Part shown: positions 7,008 to 13,507 of the stretch, piece by piece
Numbering within the stretch: position 1 is the first letter of the stretch
Layout of the letters: each line of letters begins with the position of its first letter
DNA from: Caulobacteraceae bacterium UBA5005
Lineage (GTDB): Bacteria > Pseudomonadota > Alphaproteobacteria > Caulobacterales > Caulobacteraceae
Direction of reading: 5' to 3'
DNA length: 15,578 bases
NCBI GenBank assembly: GCA_002398405.1
Contig: DGYN01000100.1
Coordinates: forward strand, 1 to 15,578
Notes under the pieces: generated by a model
Databases searched by the model: none
The model's input: the letters and a program-made list of their open reading frames with translations, nothing else
What the model was told of the DNA's origin: nothing
Position numbers and translations under genes: made by a program

Positions 7008-7987
7008 GCAGCCTCTTCCAGTACGATCCGGACATCGGCTACCGCTTCGTTCCGCACCTGAAGGTGCGGGTGGCTACGAGCGACGGCGGCTACCTCTTGC
7101 GCACGAACGCCCTGGGCTTTCGCAACGACCGTGAGTTCGAAACCCGATCATCGGCGCGACGCATCCTGGTGTTCGGCGATTCCTTCACCGCCGGGGACAA
7201 TGTCTCCAACGGCCAGCGCTACAGCGACCACCTCGACCAGGCGCTTGCGCCCGTAGAGGTCCACAACTTCGGCCTGCCGGGTTCGGGCACCGATCAGCAC
7301 TCGATCATCTGGAACAAGTTCGCCAAGGGGGCGGACGCTGAGGTGGTGGTCATCGCCGTCCTGGTCGAGAACATCCGCCGCATCGTCAGCGCCTACCGCC
7401 CCTCGGTGGGCGACGACGGCTCAACCGAATTTATCGCCAAGCCCTATTTCCAGCTTCAGGGCGAGACCCTGGTTCGATTCAACGACCCGGTGCCGCGCGA
7501 ACGGGTCACCGGCGAGACCCTGGAGGCCGAGGCCAAGGTCGACAGGGGCGGGCGTTTTCCCGAGCTGCGCAAGCTGGTCAAGACCCTCGGGCTGCAGGGG
7601 GTGGTCCAGCAGCTCACCCGCTATCAGCCGACCCCCGAATACGACGATCCCCGGGATCCGGCCTGGCGCCTGATGCGCGCCATCCTGCTCAGCTGGCGCT
7701 CGCAGATCCCCCAGCCCGTGGTGCTGATGCCGATCCCGCTCTACCAGCACGTCGAACAGACCGCCGATCCGGCCGCCTACCGCGCGCGCTTTTCCGAACT
7801 CGCCGCCGAGGGGGCTTTCATCCTGCACGATCCGCTGGACGATCTGCTGGCCAACGATGCTCAAATACGGCGCGGATTCCGCTTCAAGACCGACGTTCAC
7901 TTGACCCCCGCCGGTCACCGGGCGATAGCCGATTCCCTGCTGCGAACGCTTGGGCCGCTTTTGGCCGGCGCGCGGTCCGATCCATAA
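7004..7987 (+). CDS. Soluble SGNH/GDSL-family protein
   Basis: A 327-residue protein whose ATG overlaps the previous stop by 4 bases (ATGA). SGNH motifs: VFGDSFTAGDN with Ser60, NFGLPGSGTDQ (block II), a VENIRRI segment in the block III region, and TDVHLTPAGH with Asp297 and His299. It has no signal peptide or membrane segment, unlike the preceding SGNH protein, so it should act in the cytoplasm. The two SGNH proteins differ enough in sequence and architecture that they do not look like a recent duplication. It stands directly before the carbamoyltransferase gene, a position in which SGNH proteins are often found from memory. It may hydrolyse or transfer an acyl or carbamoyl ester on a precursor. 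The exact reaction is unknown. Confidence 0.88.
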   Translation: MSSLFQYDPDIGYRFVPHLKVRVATSDGGYLLRTNALGFRNDREFETRSSARRILVFGDSFTAGDNVSNGQRYSDHLDQALAPVEVHNFGLPGSGTDQHSIIWNKFAKGADAEVVVIAVLVENIRRIVSAYRPSVGDDGSTEFIAKPYFQLQGETLVRFNDPVPRERVTGETLEAEAKVDRGGRFPELRKLVKTLGLQGVVQQLTRYQPTPEYDDPRDPAWRLMRAILLSWRSQIPQPVVLMPIPLYQHVEQTADPAAYRARFSELAAEGAFILHDPLDDLLANDAQIRRGFRFKTDVHLTPAGHRAIADSLLRTLGPLLAGARSDP

Positions 7988-7995
7988 GGCCCCTT

Positions 7996-9837
7996 GTGAG
8001 CGAACCCTACATTCTCGGCGTATCGGGCCTCTACCACGACTCCGCCGCCGCCCTGATCAGCGGGGCGGAAATCGTCGCCGCCGCCCAGGAAGAGCGCTTC
8101 ACCCGCAAGAAGCACGACCGCCGCTTCCCGGCCAACGCCATCAACTACTGCCTGTCGGAAGCCTTCATCGAGCCCTCGCAGCTCGACATCGTGGCCTATT
8201 ACGACAACCCGGCCCTGACCCTGGACCGGGCCCTGCGCAACTTCGCCGCCGTCGCCCCGCGGGGGCGCGAGCCGTTCAAGGCGGCGATGCGCTCGATCCT
8301 CGATGAGAAGTTCCGCATCGAGAAAAGCTTCGAGGCCGCGCTCGGCGAGGCCCGTCCCCTCTGGTACGTGGACCACCACCTGTCGCATGCCGCCTCGGCC
8401 TTCTACCCCTCGCCCTTCGAAGAGGCCGCCATCCTGACCGTCGACGGGGTGGGCGAGCACGCCACCCTGACCATCGGCCACGGCAAGGGGCGGGACATCG
8501 AGCTCCTGCGCGAGATCCGCTATCCCCACTCCCTGGGCCTCCTGTACAGCGCCATCACCCAATACTGCGGCTTCAAGGTCAATTCGGGCGAGTACAAGCT
8601 CATGGGCCTCGCCCCCTACGGGGAGCCCCGCTTCGCACGTGCGATGCTGGACCACCTGATCCACGTCAAGGACGACGGCTCCTTCGCGCTCGACCTCAGC
8701 TACTTCGCCTTCATGGACGAGGCGGTGATGTCGGGGCCCAAGCTGCATGCGCTGTTCGGCGCCCCGCCCCGCACGGCCGAAAGCCGCATCGACCTGTTCC
8801 ACATGGATATCGCCGCCTCGGTCCAGCAGGTGACCGAGATCATCATGCTCAAGCTGGCGGCCGAAGCTGCGCGCCTCACCGGCTCGCGCAACCTCACCAT
8901 GGCCGGCGGCGTCGCTCTGAACTGCGTCGCCAACGGCAAGATCCTGCGCTCGGGCCTGGTCGACGGCTTCTGGATCCAGCCGGCGGCGGGCGATGCGGGC
9001 GGCGCCCTGGGGGCCGCCCTCTACGCCGCCCACATGGGCCTTGAGCTACCCCGCCAGGTCCCCGCCAACGGGCGCGACGCCCAGCGCGGCAGCTATCTGG
9101 GGCCCGCCTATTCCAGCGCCCAGGTCCGCGCCTTCCTCGACCGCGAGGGCTATGCCTACACCCACATCCCCGACCGCGCCGAACGGTCGGCGGCCGTCGC
9201 CAAGGCCCTGGACGCCGGCAAGGTGGTGGGCCTGCTCTCCGGGCGCATGGAGTTTGGGCCGCGCTCGCTCGGCGCCCGCTCGATCCTGGCCGACCCGCGC
9301 GGCGCCCAGATGCAGTCCAAGGTCAATCTCAAGGTCAAATACCGCGAAAGCTTCCGCCCCTTCGCCCCCGCCGTCCTGCACGACCGGGTGGGCGACTATT
9401 TCGAGCTTGAGGGCGAGAGCCCCTACATGCTGCTGGTCGCCCCGGTCCGCGAGGATATCCGCCAGCCCTTCGACATGGCCGACTTCCGCAAGGGCGTCGC
9501 CGACATGATCCCGGCGGTGAACAAGGTCCGCTCGACCCTTCCGGCCATCACCCACGTCGACTACAGCGCCCGCGTCCAGACGGTGCACCCCGACGACCAG
9601 CCGGATTTCCACGCCATCCTTGCGGCCTTCGACGCCCTGACCGGCTGTCCGGTGCTGGTCAACACCAGCTTCAATGTGCGGGGCGAGCCCATTGTAAACA
9701 CGCCGGAGGATGCGTACCGCTGCTTCATGCGCACCGAAATCGAGACCCTGGTGCTGGAAGACTGTATCCTGGAAAAAGCCGAACAGCCGGTGAGCGAGGA
9801 CGACGATGCCTGGAAACAGGAGTTCGAGCTTGATTGA
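7996..9837 (+). CDS. NodU/CmcH-family O-carbamoyltransferase
   Basis: A 613-residue cytoplasmic enzyme of the NodU/CmcH/TobZ family. These enzymes make carbamoyl-adenylate from carbamoyl phosphate and ATP and pass the carbamoyl group to a hydroxyl, often of a sugar. The start GVSGLYHDSAAAL and QEERFTRKKHD are typical. The Kae1-like domain carries HHLSH (His127, His128, His131) and the TVDGVGEH segment (Asp150-His155). The C-terminal domain shows MEFGPRSLGARSILADPR, YRESFRPFAPAVL and LVNTSFNVRGEPIVNTPEDA. The GTG at 7996 has TAAGG at a suitable distance upstream, overlapping the previous stop codon, and starts 8 bases after it. In rhizobia NodU decorates the Nod factor; here the acceptor is unknown, but the neighbours suggest an envelope glycan or its lipid-linked precursor. 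Confidence 0.95.
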   Translation: MSEPYILGVSGLYHDSAAALISGAEIVAAAQEERFTRKKHDRRFPANAINYCLSEAFIEPSQLDIVAYYDNPALTLDRALRNFAAVAPRGREPFKAAMRSILDEKFRIEKSFEAALGEARPLWYVDHHLSHAASAFYPSPFEEAAILTVDGVGEHATLTIGHGKGRDIELLREIRYPHSLGLLYSAITQYCGFKVNSGEYKLMGLAPYGEPRFARAMLDHLIHVKDDGSFALDLSYFAFMDEAVMSGPKLHALFGAPPRTAESRIDLFHMDIAASVQQVTEIIMLKLAAEAARLTGSRNLTMAGGVALNCVANGKILRSGLVDGFWIQPAAGDAGGALGAALYAAHMGLELPRQVPANGRDAQRGSYLGPAYSSAQVRAFLDREGYAYTHIPDRAERSAAVAKALDAGKVVGLLSGRMEFGPRSLGARSILADPRGAQMQSKVNLKVKYRESFRPFAPAVLHDRVGDYFELEGESPYMLLVAPVREDIRQPFDMADFRKGVADMIPAVNKVRSTLPAITHVDYSARVQTVHPDDQPDFHAILAAFDALTGCPVLVNTSFNVRGEPIVNTPEDAYRCFMRTEIETLVLEDCILEKAEQPVSEDDDAWKQEFELD

Positions 9838-10159
9838 CGAGATGCTCGATCATCTGTTCGAGACCCTGTACCTGGGCAAGGGCGGGCCCCTGCTCGACGC
9901 GCGTATGGCGCTCACGCCCAACCCTGACGCGGCCTCGCACTTCATCACCGCCCCGCGCCCGCGCATGACCCGGCAGGACATGACCCGTATCGGCGAACAG
10001 GGCCTGATGGCGGAACTCGCCCTGGTGCTCGACGACCTTCCCGCCGGCCGCCGGGAAGAGGTGCTCGCTCAGATCCAGGCGATCATGGACGCCCTGGCGG
10101 CGCAGGCCGCGGCCGACACCACCGCCGAGCCGCCGTCGCTGATCTACGCCCTTCACTGA
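9830..10159 (+). CDS. Unknown 109-residue soluble protein with LIYALH tail
   Basis: I do not recognise this protein. I prefer the TTG start at 9830 because AGGAG (9818-9822) lies 7 bases upstream, an ideal Shine-Dalgarno spacing. Alternatives are an ATG at 9806, which gives a longer overlap, and an ATG at 9842. With the TTG, the gene overlaps the carbamoyltransferase stop by 8 bases. The predicted protein is largely helical: an amphipathic start (IDEMLDHLFETLYLG), a Pro/Arg-rich middle (FITAPRPRMTRQDM) and a second acidic helix pair. An Ala/Thr/Pro linker then leads to the C-terminal PSLIYALH. It has no membrane segment or signal peptide. Other carbamoyltransferase/SGNH clusters often carry a small companion protein such as DUF5989, but this one does not look like DUF5989 except perhaps at its tail. 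Context suggests an accessory factor of the carbamoylation step. Confidence 0.75.
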   Translation: MIDEMLDHLFETLYLGKGGPLLDARMALTPNPDAASHFITAPRPRMTRQDMTRIGEQGLMAELALVLDDLPAGRREEVLAQIQAIMDALAAQAAADTTAEPPSLIYALH

Positions 10160-11007
10160 TGGCCGGCGGCGACAAGCGGGCGGCCGTCGCCCTGGCCAAC
10201 GCCCTTGGTTGTTTCCCCATTGGGTTGGCGGCGCAAAAGGCGGTCTATCCCAAGGGCTTCGTGCGGGTGCTTAACTATCACGCGACGCCTGCCGCCTCCG
10301 CCGGCGGCTTCGAGCGCCAGCTCGCCTTCTACGCCCGCCATTTCCACCCGGCCACGCCAGCGGATCTGGACGATTGCCTGGCCGGCGCCTGGCGCCACGA
10401 TCGGCCGGGCCTGCTGCTCACCTTCGACGACGGCTACCGCTCCAACCACGACGTCGCCGCCGGCCTGATGGAGCGCTACGGCTTTCGGGGCTGGTTCTTC
10501 CTGCCGCACGATTTCATCGCCAAGGACCGGGCGGGCGCCGAGGCTGCCTTCGCCGCCAATCCCGGTGAACCGGAACCCCGGATGACCTGGCAGGAGTGCC
10601 GCGACCTGATCGCCCGCGGGCACCGCATGGGCTGCCACACCCGCACCCACGTTAGGCTGGAGGATTCTCTCACCCCCGAACAACTCGCCGACGAAATCAC
10701 CGCCGCCGGACGCGATATCGCAGAGCGCCTGGGCGCCCCGGTCGAGGACTTCTGCTGGGTCGGCGGCGAGGAGTGGAGCTATGGCGCGGGGGCCTTCGCG
10801 GAAATCCGCCGGGCCGCCTACCGCCACGTCTTCATGACCAACCTTCTGCCGGTCGCGCCGGCATCCTCGCCCCTGTGGATCCAGCGCACCAACATCGAGG
10901 CCGACTGGCCGCTGGACCAGGTGCGCTTCTACCTCAGCGGCCTGATGGACCTGGCCTACGCGCCCAAGCGCCGGCGCCTGGCCCGCAAGCTGCTGGCCGC
11001 CGCATAA
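10159..11007 (+). CDS. NodB-type polysaccharide deacetylase
   Basis: A 282-residue member of carbohydrate esterase family 4, metal-dependent N- or O-deacetylases of glycans. The catalytic and metal-binding motifs are present: TFDDGY with Asp90 and Asp91, and HTRTH with His160 and His164. A GGEEWSYG segment lies near the third conserved region. No convincing signal peptide is seen: the N-terminus is MAGGDKRAAVALANALG, and the later hydrophobic stretch is short. The enzyme is therefore probably cytoplasmic or peripheral and acts on a precursor. The start ATG shares one base with the previous stop (TGATG). This is the last gene of the operon; the convergent gene on the other strand ends 4 bases away. 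Together with a carbamoyltransferase and a carrier protein it recalls the NodB/NodU/NodF decoration set. Its substrate is unknown. Confidence 0.93.
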   Translation: MAGGDKRAAVALANALGCFPIGLAAQKAVYPKGFVRVLNYHATPAASAGGFERQLAFYARHFHPATPADLDDCLAGAWRHDRPGLLLTFDDGYRSNHDVAAGLMERYGFRGWFFLPHDFIAKDRAGAEAAFAANPGEPEPRMTWQECRDLIARGHRMGCHTRTHVRLEDSLTPEQLADEITAAGRDIAERLGAPVEDFCWVGGEEWSYGAGAFAEIRRAAYRHVFMTNLLPVAPASSPLWIQRTNIEADWPLDQVRFYLSGLMDLAYAPKRRRLARKLLAAA

Positions 11008-11011
11008 ACGC

Positions 11012-12037
11012 TTAGCGCGCCGCCCGGGCCGCCGCCGCCTGACGGGCTTCCTCGCGGGCCCCGGCCAGGATTCCCTCCAGGGCGTAATTCCCCTCATGGC
11101 AGGCGTACTCATAGACGTGGCCGTCGGTGGGCGAGAATTCGTATTCGCCGCCCCAGGGCTTGTCCCAGGTCGAGGGCGACTCGACCGTGAAGGCGTAGTG
11201 CAGGCGGTCCTTGCCGCGCCGGGTGAACTTCTCGGTGACCTTCAGGTCCTCCCAGGCGCCCTGGAAGGCGTTGGCGCGCGGATAGTTGGTGGTCTCGACC
11301 ACCAGGGTGTCGCCCTGCCAGCGGCCGACGCTGTCGCCGTACCAGGGGCGCACCCCATCGGTGCGGTGGGTCCCGTTCAGCCGGACGATACGGACGTCGT
11401 GGACCATCTCGACCAGGATGGCGACCGAGTCCCTGGACTGCACGATCTGATAGTTGTTGTTGTAGAGCAGCGGCAGCATCACCGGCCCGGCGGAATTGCC
11501 AAAGCTCGTCAGGCAGCGCTCGCCCGCCGACATGGTCTCGGGGTTGTCGTCGCGGCGCCCGCCGGGGCCCAATCCCCCGGGCCGAGCCGGAGCGGCGGCG
11601 GCCTTGCGGGCCGGCACGCGGCCGTTTTTCTCGGTGGTGATGAAGGACGAGCGCGGCTCGCCATTGACGCGCATCACCTTGTCGCCCGGCGCGACCCAGC
11701 CGGAGTTGTAGCCGCAGTTGGTCCCCGAAAAGCCCCGGCCGCAATCGACCGGCAGGTCCTTGATGGTCAACTTGGGATCGGTCGGCGCGTTGCCGGCCAC
11801 CCGGGCGGCCTCTTCTCCGGCCTCGATCTCGCGGACCTCCGCTTCGCTCAGCACCAGCCGTTCGCCGTACTTGGTGTCGCGCTGCAGGACCGTGAGGCTC
11901 TCGTTGGTCCAGGTCCCCTGGATGTCCGGCTGGCCAAAGGCGGTCTTCGGCGCGACATAGGGCTTGGCGGTCTGGGCCTGGGCGGCGCCGGCGCACAGCG
12001 CGGTCAGGGAAAGCAGAAACAGGATCCGGCGGCTCAT
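11012..12037 (-). CDS. Uncharacterised secreted protein (GQPDIQGTWTN type)
   Basis: A 341-residue protein beginning MSRRILFLLSLTALCAGAAQA, a clear Sec signal peptide with probable cleavage after AQA. I chose the ATG at 12037 because it starts this signal; the frame stays open further upstream to 12091. The mature N-terminus AFGQPDIQGTWTNESLTVL resembles a group of uncharacterised periplasmic or outer-envelope proteins in proteobacteria and Acidobacteria. Other features are an RPWYGDSVGRWQGDTLVVET segment and a C-terminal YEYACHEGNYALEGIL segment. Three further cysteines (in VDCGRG, TNCGYN and AGERC) could form disulfides. A Pro/Gly/Ala-rich insert lies mid-protein. It converges on the deacetylase gene (4-base gap) and is probably not functionally part of the plus-strand operon. 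No enzymatic function can be assigned. Confidence 0.88.
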   Translation of the reverse strand: MSRRILFLLSLTALCAGAAQAQTAKPYVAPKTAFGQPDIQGTWTNESLTVLQRDTKYGERLVLSEAEVREIEAGEEAARVAGNAPTDPKLTIKDLPVDCGRGFSGTNCGYNSGWVAPGDKVMRVNGEPRSSFITTEKNGRVPARKAAAAPARPGGLGPGGRRDDNPETMSAGERCLTSFGNSAGPVMLPLLYNNNYQIVQSRDSVAILVEMVHDVRIVRLNGTHRTDGVRPWYGDSVGRWQGDTLVVETTNYPRANAFQGAWEDLKVTEKFTRRGKDRLHYAFTVESPSTWDKPWGGEYEFSPTDGHVYEYACHEGNYALEGILAGAREEARQAAAARAAR

Positions 12038-12172
12038 GGCGCGCTCCATCGGCAAAATCTTGATGGCCGATTTTGTACCATGGGTTTGCAAAACCGCGAG
12101 TGGGAAACTGCGCGATTACAACGAAAATTGACCCGTCCAATGCTGCCCTTTGTTACAAGGGTATGGGCTTGA

Positions 12173-12745
12173 TCAGAGCGTCCGCACCTCCACCTTGCGG
12201 AACTTCACCACCCCTGAACCGTACTGCAATGCCAGGCGACCCTTGGCCCATTTGGCGTCCTTGGCCCCGTTCACCGTTGTTGCGCCGTTGAGCTTGACGG
12301 TGAAGCTGTCCCCCTTGGCGATCACCTCCAGCACATTCCAGCGCCCGCCAGCCTTGGGCATGGGATCGACCTTGGCGACATTGACGATGGCCCCGGTGCC
12401 GTAGGTCGGATCCGGCCGGGTGTCATAGATATTGACCTCATAGGCGTTGGCCGCCGTGATCTGCGCGGGGTTGGAACAGCGGATGAAAATCCCCGAATTG
12501 GCCTCCGGACTGACATAGACCTCGGCCCGCATCTCGAAGTCGCCGTAGTCCTCGGCGGAAACCAGGAAGCTGATTGCGCCCTTGTCCGCCTCCATGGCTC
12601 CGTCCTTCGACGTCCAGTTGGCGTCGCCGATCGGCGTCCAGCCGGCGAGGCTCCTGCCGTCGAAGATGGTGCGCCACGGCCCCTGGGCGAAGGCGGGCGT
12701 GGCTAGGGCGGCGAGGCCAAGGGCGAGCAGTGAGCGGCGGTGCAT
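12173..12745 (-). CDS. Secreted DUF1080 (3-keto-disaccharide hydrolase-like) protein
   Basis: A 190-residue protein with signal peptide MHRRSLLALGLAALATPAFAQ. The mature part is one DUF1080 domain (PF06439), a concanavalin-like sandwich found in 3-keto-glycoside hydrolases and related carbohydrate proteins. Typical elements are the start WRTIFDGRSLAGWTP, the SGIFIRCSNP strand, YEVNIYDTRPDPTYGTGAIV and the closing strand ALQYGSGVVKFRKVEVRTL. The ATG at 12745 is preceded on its strand by GGGGAGGA, a strong Shine-Dalgarno match at good spacing; the frame is open further upstream without a good start. The next gene on this strand starts 135 bases downstream, so the two could share a transcript. 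It likely acts on sugars in the periplasm; activity is not certain, since many DUF1080 proteins are uncharacterised. Confidence 0.92.
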   Translation of the reverse strand: MHRRSLLALGLAALATPAFAQGPWRTIFDGRSLAGWTPIGDANWTSKDGAMEADKGAISFLVSAEDYGDFEMRAEVYVSPEANSGIFIRCSNPAQITAANAYEVNIYDTRPDPTYGTGAIVNVAKVDPMPKAGGRWNVLEVIAKGDSFTVKLNGATTVNGAKDAKWAKGRLALQYGSGVVKFRKVEVRTL

Positions 12746-12824
12746 GGCGGTATCCTCCCCGTAACAGTCGCGCCATGTTCCCCCTTCAGCGGTCGGCTGT
12801 CGAGCAGTCCCGGCGCGCTCGAAT

Positions 12825-12881
12825 TTCCTCTCCCTCAAGGGAGAGGAAGGGGCCCACGAGCATAGCGAGTGGGAAGGTGAG
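12825..12881. repeat. CTCTCCC palindromic intergenic repeat
   Basis: TTCCTCTCCC (12825-12834) and GGGAGAGGAA (12839-12848) form a perfect 10-bp stem with a TCAA loop. They are followed by CCCAC (12853-12857) paired with GTGGG (12869-12873) and then AAGGTGAGGG. From memory this composition resembles a dispersed intergenic palindrome common in alphaproteobacterial genomes. It lies upstream of the DUF1080 gene. Confidence 0.7.
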
Positions 12882-12910
12882 GGTTTAAGGCGCCCGACCT
12901 TTCGCACCGT

Positions 12911-12967
12911 AAGCCCTCCCCGAGCGCGCTGACGCGCGGCCTTCCCTCCCTCCGGGAGGGGTGAAGG
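12911..12967. repeat. Second GC-rich palindrome cluster
   Basis: GCGCG (12924-12928) and CGCGC (12933-12937) form a small hairpin with a CTGA loop. CCCTCCC occurs twice (12914-12920 and 12944-12950), and either copy can pair with GGGAGGG (12954-12960). The unit ends GGTGAAGG, similar to the GGTGAGGG end of the preceding repeat, so the two may belong to one repeat family. Confidence 0.5.
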
Positions 12968-13006
12968 CGGTCAGATCATCCCTTTCGAACGCTTGATGGA
13001 ATAATT

Positions 13007-13102
13007 TTTCGACAGGACGGCGAACTCAAGGACGGCCCTGCAAGGGCCGCCGCTCCGCGGTCGCGCGCAAGCGCGATCCTTGACTTCGACGCCCTGCCGA
13101 AA
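13007..13102. repeat. Four-way-junction palindromic element
   Basis: A long stem (13007-13032 with 13077-13102) has 22 Watson-Crick pairs over 26 positions, the innermost 7 perfect. It encloses three back-to-back hairpins with no unpaired base between them: 13033-13049 (7-bp stem, loop GCA), 13050-13060 (4-bp stem, loop TCC) and 13061-13076 (6-bp stem, loop GCAA). All 96 bases are thus accounted for by stems, mismatches in the long stem, and loops. It is not a tRNA: no anticodon arm or T-arm consensus is present. It may be a mobile palindromic element, a structured RNA, or a cruciform-forming site. Neither strand gives a T run after the stem, so it is not an ordinary terminator. Confidence 0.75.
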
Positions 13103-13179
13103 GCACGCTCCGCCAAGCGATCGATGGGGTGGTGTGTCCGGAGTGGCAAAGGTAAAGCAGGCAAGGCCGGCGAATCCTC

Positions 13180-13398
13180 ATGGCAGGGGCCTTCATTGAC
13201 CCGCAAGACGTTCACGGGAATACGCCCCTATGGAGGGCGGTCTTCAACTTTCGTGAGGCGCCTGAGACCATAATCGCGCTGGTAAGTGGCGGCGCCGACG
13301 TGAACGTTCCTAACCACAGCGGAATTACTCCGAGAGTTCTCGCAGAGACCATCGCAAACTATGGCGCGAAGGCGGTCCTAGACGCGGCTGCCCGTTAA
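13180..13398 (+). CDS. Small ankyrin-repeat protein, probably an N-terminally truncated remnant
   Basis: A 72-residue frame with roughly one and a half ankyrin repeats: DPQDVHGNTPLWRAVFNFRE, then IALVSGGADVNVPNHSGITPRVLAETIANYG. The repeat core (GNTPLWRAV, GADVN, SGITP) is well preserved. Full proteins of this type, as I recall them, are about 130-160 residues with more repeats upstream. Here the frame upstream of the ATG reads ILMAGAFID, as the end of a preceding repeat would, but stops at the TAA at 13153-13155 only nine codons before the ATG. The start region also abuts the structured element at 13007-13102. Codon use is noticeably less GC-rich than in the neighbours. I read it as the 3' remnant of a larger ankyrin gene; it may not be expressed. 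Confidence 0.5.
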   Translation: MAGAFIDPQDVHGNTPLWRAVFNFREAPETIIALVSGGADVNVPNHSGITPRVLAETIANYGAKAVLDAAAR

Positions 13399-13507
13399 CC
13401 CCCGACTCATCCCTCTGAAACCCCGCCTTTACCCGTCGGCGGTAAAACCCTCACCTCGATAGCCGGCCTTAGAACCAAGAGCCGGTGATGGTGGGTACGC
13501 AAAACTG

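Noticed and set aside
7915..9033. A 372-codon minus-strand open frame opposite the carbamoyltransferase gene
   Set aside because: Same reason: antisense to a strongly conserved enzyme, with biased composition and no motif.
11008..11011. A terminator between the convergent deacetylase and secreted-protein genes
   Set aside because: Only 4 bases separate the stop codons, and no hairpin with a T tract is evident around them.
12053..12075. CAAAATC and GATTTTG inverted repeat 16 bases upstream of the secreted-protein start
   Set aside because: Only 7 bp with a 9-base gap, and no second copy or known operator resemblance. Too little to call a regulatory site.
12128..12156. TTGACC, 17 bases, TGTTAC on the plus strand, promoter-like
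   Set aside because: It points into the 3' end of the convergent DUF1080 gene with no plus-strand gene behind it. The -10 match is weak, so chance is the simpler explanation.
11096..12172. A 358-codon plus-strand frame opposite the secreted protein gene
   Set aside because: The minus-strand reading has a signal peptide and a recognisable family start. The plus-strand reading is biased in composition and motif-free.
13007..13102. tRNA or tmRNA fragment suggested by the cloverleaf-like fold
   Set aside because: Arm sizes do not fit (7, 4 and 6 bp stems with 3- to 4-base loops). There is no 7-base anticodon loop, no T-loop consensus and no CCA-like end.
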